Below are positions 31,002-40,600 of a stretch of DNA of 41,259 nucleotides, piece by piece. Both the position numbers and the translations under genes were made by a program. How positions within the stretch are numbered: the first letter of the stretch is position 1; every line of letters starts with the position of its first letter. The notes under the pieces are model-generated. The model made no database searches, was not told the DNA's origin, and saw only the letters and a list, made by a program, of their open reading frames with translations. The DNA comes from Planctomycetaceae bacterium (lineage in GTDB: Bacteria > Planctomycetota > Phycisphaerae > Tepidisphaerales > Tepidisphaeraceae): NCBI GenBank assembly GCA_027487775.1, contig JAIYCY010000011.1, positions 1-41,259 on the forward strand. The letters are read 5' to 3'.

Positions 31002-32186
31002 TCACCGACCGTCCAGCAAATCAAGTGTCAAAGCCGCAACGCGATCCGATGCGCCGGGTCGGCCGATCTTCTGAATGACGGACTGCAGTTGCCCACGCTG
31101 ACGCGAGCGAAGTGCGGGGTCGCGGATCAATTCAAGCATCGCCCGAACCACCGGTTCCGTCGGGCCAAACCATGGGATGAACTCCGGGCAAAGCAGATCT
31201 CTCCCGTCAAGTCGACCATCGCTTGCAAGTAGATTGATCAGGCCGAACGTGCGCGCGCGAACGATGTGTCGCGCAACGCCGTGCCAGAAGAGTCGACTTC
31301 CCGCATAGACGATCACCATCGGCACACCCAACGCCGCGACGTGCAGCGTGGCCGTCCCGGAGACGCACAACGCGAGGTCGCATCGTGGAAGGATCTCATC
31401 GAAACCATCCAGATGCACCGATACCTCCGGAAAATTCCGAACGTGAGACCGCGCGATCGGATCAGTAATGCCCGTCGTCGGAATGACAAAACGCAGAGTC
31501 GGTTCATCGACGAGCAATCGCCGCGCGACATCGAGCATGCGGGGCAGATTCGCGCGGGCAACGCCAGCACGCGATCCGCAAGGCAAGGCGATCGTCAGCG
31601 ATTTGTTCGAGGACATCGATACTGCGCCCGACGTCGAGATCGAAGCTGACGAAAGGTCGTTCGATGGTTCGATGCCTTGCGGGACGCGAATGGAATCAAA
31701 GAGCGGATGCCCGACATAGGTGGCACGGACGCCGTGATTGCGGAAATAGGATTCTTCGAACGGCAGAATGCAGGCAACATGATCGGCGAGCCGGGCGAGA
31801 TCATGAACGCGTCGCTCGCGGCTGGCCCAGGTTTGCGGCGCAATGTAGTAAAGCACAGGCGTGTCAAACGACTTTGCGAGTCGGGCGAAGTGAACGTTCA
31901 TCGTCCAACTGTCACAGCAAATGTGCAGATCGGGCTTCTGACGCGTGTAAAAGTCTCGCGTGAAACGGAGACGCCGTTTGATCTCGACGGTGCGCTTGAA
32001 TGCCTTGATCCCCATGGCCGCTCGGGAAACGGTGTCGTGCAGCACGTTCGCGCCAGCCGATGCCAATTCAGGACCGCCCAGTGCGTCGATCTGGAGTTCG
32101 GGGCGCATACGCCTGAGGCTCCGCACAAGCTGGGCGGCGTGCATATCCGCGCTGTGTTCGGCGACGGTGATGAAGAGCCTCGACAT
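31002..32186 (-). CDS. lpxB: Lipid-A-disaccharide synthase, divergent
   Basis: This is a 394-aa GT-B glycosyltransferase. Typical segments are RLFITVAEHSADMHAAQLVR (family: AGExSGDxxGA), YYIAPQTWASRERRV, THE-like ATYVGHPLFDSI, LPCGSRAGVARANLPRML and LCVSGTATLHVAALGVPMV. LpxB joins UDP-diacylglucosamine to lipid X in the inner membrane. Several motifs differ from the norm: the SGTATLE Glu is His, and the PEFLQ end reads PEFIPWFG. The start at 32186 lies right before the first strand. Much longer upstream open frame exists but without conserved sequence. Neighbour fabZ supports a lipid A setting. Acceptor specificity may have shifted. Confidence 0.85.
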   Translation of the reverse strand: MSRLFITVAEHSADMHAAQLVRSLRRMRPELQIDALGGPELASAGANVLHDTVSRAAMGIKAFKRTVEIKRRLRFTRDFYTRQKPDLHICCDSWTMNVHFARLAKSFDTPVLYYIAPQTWASRERRVHDLARLADHVACILPFEESYFRNHGVRATYVGHPLFDSIRVPQGIEPSNDLSSASISTSGAVSMSSNKSLTIALPCGSRAGVARANLPRMLDVARRLLVDEPTLRFVIPTTGITDPIARSHVRNFPEVSVHLDGFDEILPRCDLALCVSGTATLHVAALGVPMVIVYAGSRLFWHGVARHIVRARTFGLINLLASDGRLDGRDLLCPEFIPWFGPTEPVVRAMLELIRDPALRSRQRGQLQSVIQKIGRPGASDRVAALTLDLLDGR

Positions 32187-32420
32187 CGGTGCCGCTATCG
32201 TCCAGAAGGATCGACGCGGAGCAAGGCCGCCGCGCAAGACGGCAACGCGGGATGACCCTACGCTCCCTTCACCGAATCGATACGGCGCAAGGCTCGCCGG
32301 GAATGGTGCAACTGAATTGCATGTCGCGCGTGCTTCGGGTATCGACGCTCTTATCGTCACACGCGCCGCGCCTAACATGGTGCTCGTGCGTCGCGGCATG
32401 AATCGGAAGGACTCTTCACC

Positions 32421-33149
32421 ATGGACGTCAAACTCAAAGCAATCACCAAGCGATACCAGGCGCCCGACGGGAGCGTGACCGACGTGCTGGACGTGCCGAA
32501 TTTTGACATCGGAGCCGGCGAACACGTCGCGATGATCGGATCAAGCGGAAGCGGCAAGACGACGCTCCTGCACGTGATGGCGGGGATCACCGCGCCGAGT
32601 TCGGGTTCGGTCGAGTGTGGGGTTCCCGGCATGTCACCGGTGAACCTCGCCAAGCTTCCCGAGGCCGCTCGGGACGCGTTTCGCGGGCGGTACATCGGCA
32701 TCATCTTTCAGACGCACCACCTGCTAGGCGGATTCACGGCGATGGAGAACGTGCTCCTGGGGATGAGTTTCACCGGCAGGCCTGCCGATGCCGGCTGGGC
32801 ACGGCATCTGCTCGAAACAGTCGGTCTCAAAGATCGCATGGACTATAGGCCGGGAAAACTCTCGGTAGGACAACAACAACGCGTGGCCGTCGCGCGGGCA
32901 CTTGCGAACCGGCCCCAGCTTGTCCTGGCGGATGAACCCACAGGCGCGCTGGATCCGATCAATGCGCGGTCGGTGCTGGATTTGATCCGATCGCTCACAA
33001 CCGAAGTCGGCGCAGCGCTCCTCCTGGTGACGCATGATCGCGAAATCGCACAATCGCTCGCGCGACGGGTCGATCTGGCTGAAATCAACCGAAGCTCATC
33101 GCGTTACGTCTCGGCTGACACGGCTCGAATTGCGGAGGTCTCTCGGTGA
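32421..33149 (+). CDS. ABC transporter ATP-binding protein, MacB/LolD type
   Basis: This is a 242-aa ATPase with Walker A GSSGSGKTTLLHVMAG, a signature reading LSVGQQQR (Val in place of the usual Gly), Walker B LVLADEPTGALD and switch His in LLLVTHDREI. The IIFQTHHLLGGFTAMENVLL segment is typical of the LolD/MacB/FtsE group. These ATPases act with FtsX-fold permeases in lipoprotein release, drug or peptide export, or cell-wall control. Its last four bases overlap the start of the permease gene (GTGA), which shows coupling. It starts 234 bp from the divergent lpxB. Confidence 0.9.
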   Translation: MDVKLKAITKRYQAPDGSVTDVLDVPNFDIGAGEHVAMIGSSGSGKTTLLHVMAGITAPSSGSVECGVPGMSPVNLAKLPEAARDAFRGRYIGIIFQTHHLLGGFTAMENVLLGMSFTGRPADAGWARHLLETVGLKDRMDYRPGKLSVGQQQRVAVARALANRPQLVLADEPTGALDPINARSVLDLIRSLTTEVGAALLLVTHDREIAQSLARRVDLAEINRSSSRYVSADTARIAEVSR

Positions 33150-35014
33150 ATATCTTTCAATTGATCCTCAAGCAAATGCGTCAGCGGGCACTTTCCAGCT
33201 GGCTGACGATCCTCTCGGTGCTCTTTGGCGTGATGCTGGCGACCAGCGTGTTCGTCGTGCATCGAACCGCCGGGCAGGTCTTCCAGCAGGAGGACTACGG
33301 CTTCAGCGCGATCGTCGGTCCACGCGGATCGCGACTGGCGCTGGTGCTCAACAGCGTCTACGACATCGATCAGGCACAAGGCACTATTCAGTGGAACGTC
33401 TACGAAGATCTCTTTCGCACGCCCAACGATCGATTCGCAAGCTGGGCGATCCCTTTCGCAGTCGGCGACACATGGAAAGGTCGGCGAATCATGGGAACGA
33501 GCGGGCTGATCGTCGATCGCCCAGAGATTGCCAGCATGGCAGAGCTGCTCAAGCAACAGGGACGCGAGCTTCGCGATCTCGCACGATCGCCCGCCTCACC
33601 TGAATCGGCTGAGGCCCTGGAGAATCGCATCCAACAGGTCGCGGATCTGACGCTCCAGAGATTCGTTGAACTCGATGATCTGCAGACGAACGCAGGCGAA
33701 CTGGACTTTACAATCTTTGATCATCTGGAATCGATTCGCGAAGACTACGAGCGGGCGATCTCCGGACTGACCCAAACGGGAACGGCGCAGCGATTGCTCG
33801 GAGTGGCCGCTGCCCAAACCGTCGGCGAGCGGCTCATGACCCTTGGCAACAGCGTCAAACCTTTCGAGGTGGGCTATGGTCGCAAGCTCACAATCGCGGA
33901 AGGTCGCGCGTTTCATTCCATGAAGTTCGAAGGCGTGCTCGGGGCAAAGGTCGCACGCGAACTCGGCATGAAAATCGGAGACGAGTTTCAACTCGAACAC
34001 GGCGGCAGCGCCGAGGATGTTCACGCCGAGGTGTGGAAGGTTGTCGGGATTCTTGCTCCGACGGGTACAAGCTTTGACGACACGATCTACATCCCGCTGA
34101 TCAGCAGTTGGGCTGTCCCCGAACACGAGCATTTCATGGAACTGGCCGCCGAGATCGCAGGAACGCCCGACATGGACGCTCCGATCACCAAAGACTCGAC
34201 GACCGTCAGATCTGGCGCGTCGCCTCAACCCAACGCATCGCCCAAGCCGGGAAACGCGCCCATGCTGCCGGGAGGACGCGTGGTTCCCAATCTTCCCGCA
34301 CCCGACAACACGCCACGCAACACCAACGCAACACCAACTTCTCCGCTTGCATCGGCATCAAATGCCCCGGTCGAACCCAAGTCGGCGGACGAGCATGACC
34401 ATCATCACCACGAACACGCCTTCATGCTCAGGCCCGACGGAACGATCAAGCTCGACCTCGAACGCGAAAAATGGCGTGTCAGCGGAATCTTTGTCGGTAC
34501 GCCCGGCTTCTATCAATACGGCAACCTCAGATTCAACATCGAACAAAAGGGACTCGCGATGGCAGTCTCGCCTGCACAGGAAATGCGGGCGTTCTTCATG
34601 AAATTTCTCGAGCCTGGAACGAGAGTGTTAAGCGGGATTGCGATTCTTGTCAGCGTGCTCGCGGCGATCACGATCCTTGTCAGCATCTACAATTCGGTCG
34701 TCGCCAGACGACGTGACATCGCGATCCTTCGGGCACTCGGCGCGACACGCAACCGCGTGCTTTCTCTCATCACACTCGAAGCAGTCCTGATCGGACTCGT
34801 CGGAGGATTGCTCGGACTGCTCGGTGGATATGCCATGGTGTCGATCGGAATCTCTCTCTTCGGAGACGAACGATTGCCCATCCGAGGGCTCAACGTCGGA
34901 TGGTTCGAATGGGCCTACCTCGCAGGCGTTGTGATCCTCGCCGCGCTCGCAGGCCTCGTCCCCGCGCTGGCGGCCTATCGCGTGAGCGTGGCGGACAATC
35001 TGGCGTCTGAATGA
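33146..35014 (+). CDS. ABC transporter permease, MacB/LolC type (FtsX fold) with His-rich periplasmic insert
   Basis: This is a 622-aa permease starting at GTG 33146, overlapping the ATPase gene. One membrane helix near the N-terminus (LTILSVLFGVMLATSVFVVH) is followed by a large periplasmic MacB-PCD-like domain. Three C-terminal helices follow (GIAILVSVLAAITILVSIYN, LEAVLIGLVGGLLGLLGG, GVVILAALAGLVPALAAYR), as in FtsX-fold permeases. RRRDIAILRALGATRNRV is the typical coupling segment. About residues 355-425 form a Pro/Asn/Ala-rich linker ending DEHDHHHHEHAF, which could bind Zn, Ni or Cu. The substrate is unknown; lipoprotein or lipid transport and export of an agent are both possible. Confidence 0.88.
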   Translation: MNIFQLILKQMRQRALSSWLTILSVLFGVMLATSVFVVHRTAGQVFQQEDYGFSAIVGPRGSRLALVLNSVYDIDQAQGTIQWNVYEDLFRTPNDRFASWAIPFAVGDTWKGRRIMGTSGLIVDRPEIASMAELLKQQGRELRDLARSPASPESAEALENRIQQVADLTLQRFVELDDLQTNAGELDFTIFDHLESIREDYERAISGLTQTGTAQRLLGVAAAQTVGERLMTLGNSVKPFEVGYGRKLTIAEGRAFHSMKFEGVLGAKVARELGMKIGDEFQLEHGGSAEDVHAEVWKVVGILAPTGTSFDDTIYIPLISSWAVPEHEHFMELAAEIAGTPDMDAPITKDSTTVRSGASPQPNASPKPGNAPMLPGGRVVPNLPAPDNTPRNTNATPTSPLASASNAPVEPKSADEHDHHHHEHAFMLRPDGTIKLDLEREKWRVSGIFVGTPGFYQYGNLRFNIEQKGLAMAVSPAQEMRAFFMKFLEPGTRVLSGIAILVSVLAAITILVSIYNSVVARRRDIAILRALGATRNRVLSLITLEAVLIGLVGGLLGLLGGYAMVSIGISLFGDERLPIRGLNVGWFEWAYLAGVVILAALAGLVPALAAYRVSVADNLASE

Positions 35015-35110
35015 ATCAGCCCATACAGACCCCGGCTCGTTGCCAAAGGGTACGCCCGATTGCACGCCCGGTGTCAGGCGAGATCTGCGCCGAGCCCATC
35101 TCGATCAGTC

Positions 35111-35692
35111 TCAGCCGACGGCCTCTGAGAGCACCTGCTCGTCGATCCAGATGCACAACGCGTGAAACAGGAGCTTGTGAACTTCCTGGATCCGATGGGT
35201 CAGCGGGCTGGGCACAATCAGCGTCACGTCGCCGCGACCTCGGAGCGATCCGCCGTCCTTGCCGAGCAGCAGCGCGACATGCACGCCCTGCTGTCTGCAC
35301 GCATCGACAGCCCGGATGATGTTGGTGCTGTTGCCGCTGGTGGAGATGCCGACAAACAAATCACCAGGCTTGCCCAGTGCCTCGATCTGTCGCGAGAAAA
35401 TCTGATCGAAACCGAAATCGTTCCCACAACAACTCATCGCCGACGCGTCCGTCAACGCAAGGGCCGCAAGCGCCCGGCGATTGCGATGAAATCGCACGCT
35501 CAGCTCCTCAGCAAAGTGCATCGCATCGGCACAGCTTCCGCCGTTGCCAGCGAACATCACCTTTCCGCCCCGTGCCCAGCACGCCATCATCGCCCGACCC
35601 AGCCCATCAACATCCGTCGAAAGCCTGGCGAGCGAAGGCAACAATTGCTGCCAGTCAGATAGCGCATCGAGATAAGCGTCGGTCGGCGTCAT
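35111..35692 (-). CDS. gmhA: SIS-domain phosphosugar isomerase, GmhA-like
   Basis: This is a 193-aa protein of the usual GmhA length. FAGNGGSCADAMHFAEELSV binds the phosphosugar, GNDFGFDQIFSRQIEALG and VGISTSGNSTNIIRAVD complete the SIS core, and VHKLLFHALCIWID ends the domain. GmhA converts sedoheptulose 7-phosphate to D-glycero-D-manno-heptose 7-phosphate for LPS or surface heptose. No other heptose gene is present, so another phosphosugar is possible. The start at 35692 gives the conserved length; longer in-frame starts run into a degenerate 18-bp repeat. Confidence 0.85.
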   Translation of the reverse strand: MTPTDAYLDALSDWQQLLPSLARLSTDVDGLGRAMMACWARGGKVMFAGNGGSCADAMHFAEELSVRFHRNRRALAALALTDASAMSCCGNDFGFDQIFSRQIEALGKPGDLFVGISTSGNSTNIIRAVDACRQQGVHVALLLGKDGGSLRGRGDVTLIVPSPLTHRIQEVHKLLFHALCIWIDEQVLSEAVG

Positions 35693-35756
35693 GTGCCAAA
35701 TCATACCGGCGAGTCGATCCTGACGCATGCGTCGCGCCCCGGCATTCGCCATCCTC

Positions 35757-35820
35757 GCATCCATCGCTGCGCACGCATCCATTGCTGCGTACGCATCCAT
35801 CACTGCGCACGCATCCACAC
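35757..35820 (+). repeat. 18-bp tandem repeat, three and a half copies, upstream of gmhA-like gene
   Basis: Units GCATCCATCGCTGCGCAC, GCATCCATTGCTGCGTAC and GCATCCATCACTGCGCAC stand at 35757, 35775 and 35793, followed by a partial fourth. They lie in the spacer between the divergent gmhA-like and arabinofuranosidase genes. Confidence 0.92.
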
Positions 35821-35896
35821 GCAATCGATTGTTTTGACGTGCACGTTCTTCTTGAGCGCGTTTCGTCCAGCCCAATTTGGCTTATCATCCAGACCC

Positions 35897-37405
35897 ATGA
35901 CCAACATCAAGCTACATTCCGCATACCACGCGGGCCCGGTTGATCGGAGAATCTTCTCTGGATTTGTCGAGCATCTCGGGCGATGCGTCTACGAAGGCAT
36001 TTATGACCCAGGCTCACCTCACGCAGACGCAGAAGGATGGCGCGTCGATGTCATCGATGCGATTCGGCCTCTCGCGATGCCGCTGATGCGCTATCCGGGC
36101 GGAAACTTTGTGAGCTGCTATGACTGGTGGGACGGCATCGGACCTCGCGAAAAACGGCCCAAGCGACTCGACTACGCCTGGCGAAGCATCGAGAGTAATC
36201 AGGTCGGATTGGACGAGTTTGTCCGATGGTGCACACGCGTCAACACCCAGCCGATGATGGCGGTGAACCTCGGCACGCGCGGCGCCGCAGAGGCGCAGGC
36301 GATCGTCGAGTATTGCAACTCACCCGCCGGTACAAAATGGGCAGACGAACGCGTCAGGAACGGCGTGCGCGATCCCTATGGAATCAAAGTCTGGTGCCTC
36401 GGAAACGAAATGGACGGCCCGTGGCAGGCCGGTCACGTACCCGCCGAGGAATACGCACGCCGTGCCGATCAGGCGGCCAAAATGATGCGAGGCGTCGATC
36501 GTGACATCCAACTCGTCCTCTGCGGCTCGAGCGCCCGCGCCATGAATACCTACATGGATTACGACCGCGTCTCGCTCGAATACTGCTGGGATCACGTTCA
36601 GTTTGTCAGCGCCCATCGCTACAGCAGCAACGACCGCAACGACAGCGACTGGTTCCTCGCCGAGGGCGTCGAAATCGAACGCATCGTTCAGGACTATCGA
36701 GGTCTCTTCAACTTCGTCCGCGCCAAAAAACGATCAGACAAACACGTTCATCTCTCCTTCGACGAATGGAACGTCTGGTACAAAAATCGCCAAGGCGACG
36801 GAGACTGGAAACAAGCACCCCACCTGCTCGAGGAAGTCTACAACCTTGAAGACGCGATCGTCTGCGCCCAGTATCTCAGCAGCTTTGTGCGAAACGCAGA
36901 CCTCGTGAAAATCGCCTGCATCGCTCAAATGGTCAACGTGATCGGACCGCTCATGACCCGATCCGACGGACTGCTCGTCCAAAGCATCTACCATCCACTG
37001 AAGTGGTACTGCCAGCACGCAAAGGGCAAAAGCCTGCAACTGCTCATCGACGGACCAACCTACAAAGCCGGCGCTCGCGGTGACGTCCCGGCCATCGACG
37101 CCGCCGTCACGCTGGATGAATCCACGGGCACTGCAGATCCGTCGGCGGGTACGCTCGCGATCTTCCTCAGCAATCGCGATCAGCACGCCCAGCACACCGT
37201 CTCACTCACACTCGAAGACAAGACCTTCAAGAACGTCATCGAGGCCGTCCAACTTGCCGGACCGGACCTGAAACTGGACAACACATGGGAGCATCCCGAT
37301 CGAGTCAAACCCGTGCCCCTCGATGTCACGATCACCTCGCCCAACACGATCAAGCTGACCTTCACCTCAGCCGCCACGGCGATGGTTCGCATTCAACTCG
37401 CTTGA
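35897..37405 (+). CDS. Alpha-L-arabinofuranosidase, GH51 family
   Basis: This is a 502-aa glycoside hydrolase. VDRRIFSGFVEHLGRCVYEG opens the domain, followed by LMRYPGGNFVSCYDWWDGIG, the acid/base Glu in WCLGNEMDGPWQ and the nucleophile Glu in HLSFDEWNVWY. A C-terminal beta-sandwich (residues about 380-500) completes the GH51 layout. It removes terminal arabinofuranose from arabinan, arabinoxylan or related oligosaccharides. No signal peptide is seen, so it is probably cytoplasmic and acts on imported oligosaccharides. The ATG at 35897 starts directly before the conserved domain. It ends before a strong terminator. Confidence 0.93.
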   Translation: MTNIKLHSAYHAGPVDRRIFSGFVEHLGRCVYEGIYDPGSPHADAEGWRVDVIDAIRPLAMPLMRYPGGNFVSCYDWWDGIGPREKRPKRLDYAWRSIESNQVGLDEFVRWCTRVNTQPMMAVNLGTRGAAEAQAIVEYCNSPAGTKWADERVRNGVRDPYGIKVWCLGNEMDGPWQAGHVPAEEYARRADQAAKMMRGVDRDIQLVLCGSSARAMNTYMDYDRVSLEYCWDHVQFVSAHRYSSNDRNDSDWFLAEGVEIERIVQDYRGLFNFVRAKKRSDKHVHLSFDEWNVWYKNRQGDGDWKQAPHLLEEVYNLEDAIVCAQYLSSFVRNADLVKIACIAQMVNVIGPLMTRSDGLLVQSIYHPLKWYCQHAKGKSLQLLIDGPTYKAGARGDVPAIDAAVTLDESTGTADPSAGTLAIFLSNRDQHAQHTVSLTLEDKTFKNVIEAVQLAGPDLKLDNTWEHPDRVKPVPLDVTITSPNTIKLTFTSAATAMVRIQLA

Positions 37406-37432
37406 TCGAGTTTTGATCTGTCGGGCAACGAC

Positions 37433-37466
37433 GCGATCTCACGTACACAGCGATCTCACGTACACA
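37433..37466 (+). repeat. 17-bp perfect tandem duplication after the arabinofuranosidase gene
   Basis: GCGATCTCACGTACACA occurs twice without change at 37433-37449 and 37450-37466. It lies in the spacer 28 bases past the stop codon. Confidence 0.93.
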
Positions 37467-37557
37467 ATCGATTCGGCAGGAAAACGAATCTGGCGGTACA
37501 GAATGCCGACTCACAGCCCGAAACCGCGGCGTGAGATATGTGACCTCGAGTCACGAG

Positions 37558-37590
37558 AAAGAACCCCGGCACGCTGGTCCGGGGTTCTTT
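37558..37590. terminator. Bidirectional terminator between convergent genes
   Basis: AAAGAACCCCGG and CCGGGGTTCTTT form a 12-bp stem with a 9-base loop. The A and T ends serve both strands. It separates the arabinofuranosidase gene from the convergent large surface-protein gene. Confidence 0.85.
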
Positions 37591-37686
37591 GCTGACTAGA
37601 TTTGCTGCGTCGCAACGTTCTTTACATCGAACACCGACGCAACATGCCGGAGGACCCGGGCCTTCCCGCTCGGGTGGTCGGGCGGA

Positions 37687-40600
37687 TCACGCGAACAGTA
37701 CGTCATCCGCGCTTGATCCGAGCGTAGAGCCCGTCGAGCGGCGAGCATTGCCGGTGACGATGCTGCCGAGAACCGATCGGGCGATCGATGCAGATGCTTC
37801 GATCGGCTGACGACTGAACGCCCGGGCGAGGTCGCCGCTCGGAATCATGCCCGTTCCGGGTCGCGGGGATTCACCGAGTGCAAGACCGTAGTTGCGCGAG
37901 AGTGCAACGAGGTCGGCAAAGCCGGTCGTACCGTCGTAGTTGAAATCACCATTCAACCAACGGGCCGGGGATTGAACGATCCCATAGTTCCTCGACAGTT
38001 CGACAAGATCCGCGAAGCCGACAACTCCATCAAGATTGGCATCGCCCGCGAGCGTGTAGCGGATGACGGTGTCGCCCACGTTGATCGGCACGCCGAAAAT
38101 CGTGTTGATGCCGATCTGTCCTCCGATGCCGTAACCCAGCGCGTCCTCGGGTAGTGTGGCGGACGACGCAATGCCGCTGTTGATCGACGGCTCAACACCA
38201 CTCCAGCTACCGCCGCTGTAACCGTTGACAAGTCGCGTGCGGTAGAACGACTCGGAAGCAATGCCTCGCCGGATGAACGCGTTGTCGTTGAGATTCAGGA
38301 CGCCACTGATCGACGCGCCATTGACAGTCAGCACCTTATCACGACCAGAATTGACGATCAGCCTCCCGCCGATACCGACGTTGAGCGAGTTCAGGTCATC
38401 CGAACCGGCGAGGTTCACGGCGGTCGTTCCGGTGTTGTCCGAGTTGACGTTCAGCACGTCGACGCCCGTTCCCGTCTGCACTGTGACCGAATAGGTGAAA
38501 AACAGGAACGCGCCAGTGTCTTGAACGTTGATCGTATCGTCCCCGCCGTGGGTGTTGATGTCGATGAATTCTCCCGTGGTAGCGACGTTGTAGGTATCGT
38601 TGTTGGAGTTCGATCCGAGAACTGTCACGCCGATGGTGGAGGTATTGCGGAAGCTGATGAGTCCGCTGGCCATCAAGCCGGAGACTTCGCTGTAGCTGCC
38701 GTTGACGTTGAAGGTCACTGTGCGGTTGGTCGAACCATAGAAGTCGTCGAGCGTGAGCTGTGTACCGCTGGAAATTGCGTTTTCGATCGTGATGTTCCCG
38801 GTTTGATTGTTCATGCCCACGCCGAAGAGGAATCGGCCGTCGCCAATCGATACGTTCTCGGCACCTCCGGCGCTGTTGATGGTCAGGGGCACGGAATTGC
38901 TCTGCACGCGAACGGTGTCGTTGCCCGTGCCTGTCGTCAGACCAACCCCGGACATGCGATCGCGAATCCACTCGATGCCGGCAGGCGACATCCCCGTGAG
39001 ACGACCCAGCGTGCCGGAGTTAAAAATCGTCCCACTGCGGCCAATCACATCGGCGTTGGCGTTCAGATTCAATGTGCTGAACCCTCCGAGATTCTCGATG
39101 CGAAGCGTGCCGTTGATCGACTGGAGCCCGTTGCTCACGCTTCCAACGTTTACCACATCCGCCCCACCCGAGCTGTCGATCCGCATAAAGTCGCCCGCAT
39201 CGGTGCTGCTCACGTTGACCGTGTTGGCTCCCGATCCGGTGCGAAGATAAATGTTCTCGATCGCCGCCCCGTAGGAGAAGCCCGGCCAGAAGTTCCTTTC
39301 CACTGTGGATGAAGTCACCGTATAGGTGTCAGGGAATGTGTTGTTGTCGTCGTAGACGAAGATGCTGTCCGTCCCGTTGGATCCCAGTACCGTCGTCGAT
39401 CCCGACGCAAAATCCAGATTACCCGTGCCGAATCCGAAATCGATAAAGTCATCCCCCTCGCCGGGATCGATGGTCGTCGGCTCCCCTGAATTGTTGTCGA
39501 TGCGAATGATGTCAAAGCCGGCGCCCGCATCGATGCGAATCGAACTCACGCTCGACTCCGGGAAAACGCCACGCCACGCCGGCAGATTACCAGGCCCACG
39601 CAGCGAACCACTGCCAGGCACATCGGCACCCACATCGACATCGACGATCACGTTCCCCCCGCTCGTGAATACCGTGATGACATCATCACTCGCCCCCTCA
39701 CCGCCTCGAATGTAAAGCTCACCGGTGCTCCGCAGATGCGAGTGAAAGCTCCCAAAACTCGCCGCGGGCTGCGTGCTGTAGCCCATCGAGTCATTGAAAA
39801 CCAGCCGAAGATTTTCTGGCACCAGATAACGCCTGCCAAATTCATAAAACGCATTCCCCGCGTCGTCGGTTCCACTCCAAGTCTGTCCGCCGATCGTCGC
39901 AGTTTGCGGCTCGGCTGTGTGCACCGCCGAATTCGTGTCGCCACCCCCGCTGTCGAACTCGGTCATCAGGTGCTGCACGTTGCCCGTCGAATGCGTATAC
40001 AGCACGCTCGTACCACCCACCGCCGAATCATCCACGCCCGTGTTCGTCACGTTGTTCTGAAACAGCGACGGTGAAAAGAACAATCCCATGCAGTGCGCAA
40101 TCTCAGCAAGCGCCACCGTCAGAAAATCACCCAAACCCGCCGCCGGAGAGCCCGCCTGCGCGTCCGCGGCAAACGCATTGCGAATCGTCCCGCGGAACTC
40201 GCTGTGATCAAACGGCGTCGGATCAATAAACCATCCGCTGCCCAAGCCGTTCCCACCGCTGCCCATCGTTATCCCACCCGACGTCGGCTTGCCACCAAAC
40301 CAACTCGACACGCCCGCGCTCGCTCCATTGCCGCTCGCGCCGGTCGCCATCTTCACCGTCAACTGATAACTCGCCGCGCCCAACGGAAACGCATAGTTAA
40401 AGCTCCCGATCACTCGCGCCCACATGTTGATCGCCGCATCCATCACCGCCCGCGCGGTCCCGGCGTTGACACCAAACACATCATCAAATCGATCATCATC
40501 CGCTCCGCTCGTGATCCCCCGATTCACCCACACAATCGGAGCAACCTCCGCCGTCGATTCTGTGTTGCTCGAAAGGCTCCCAGTCACCGACGAATCGACC

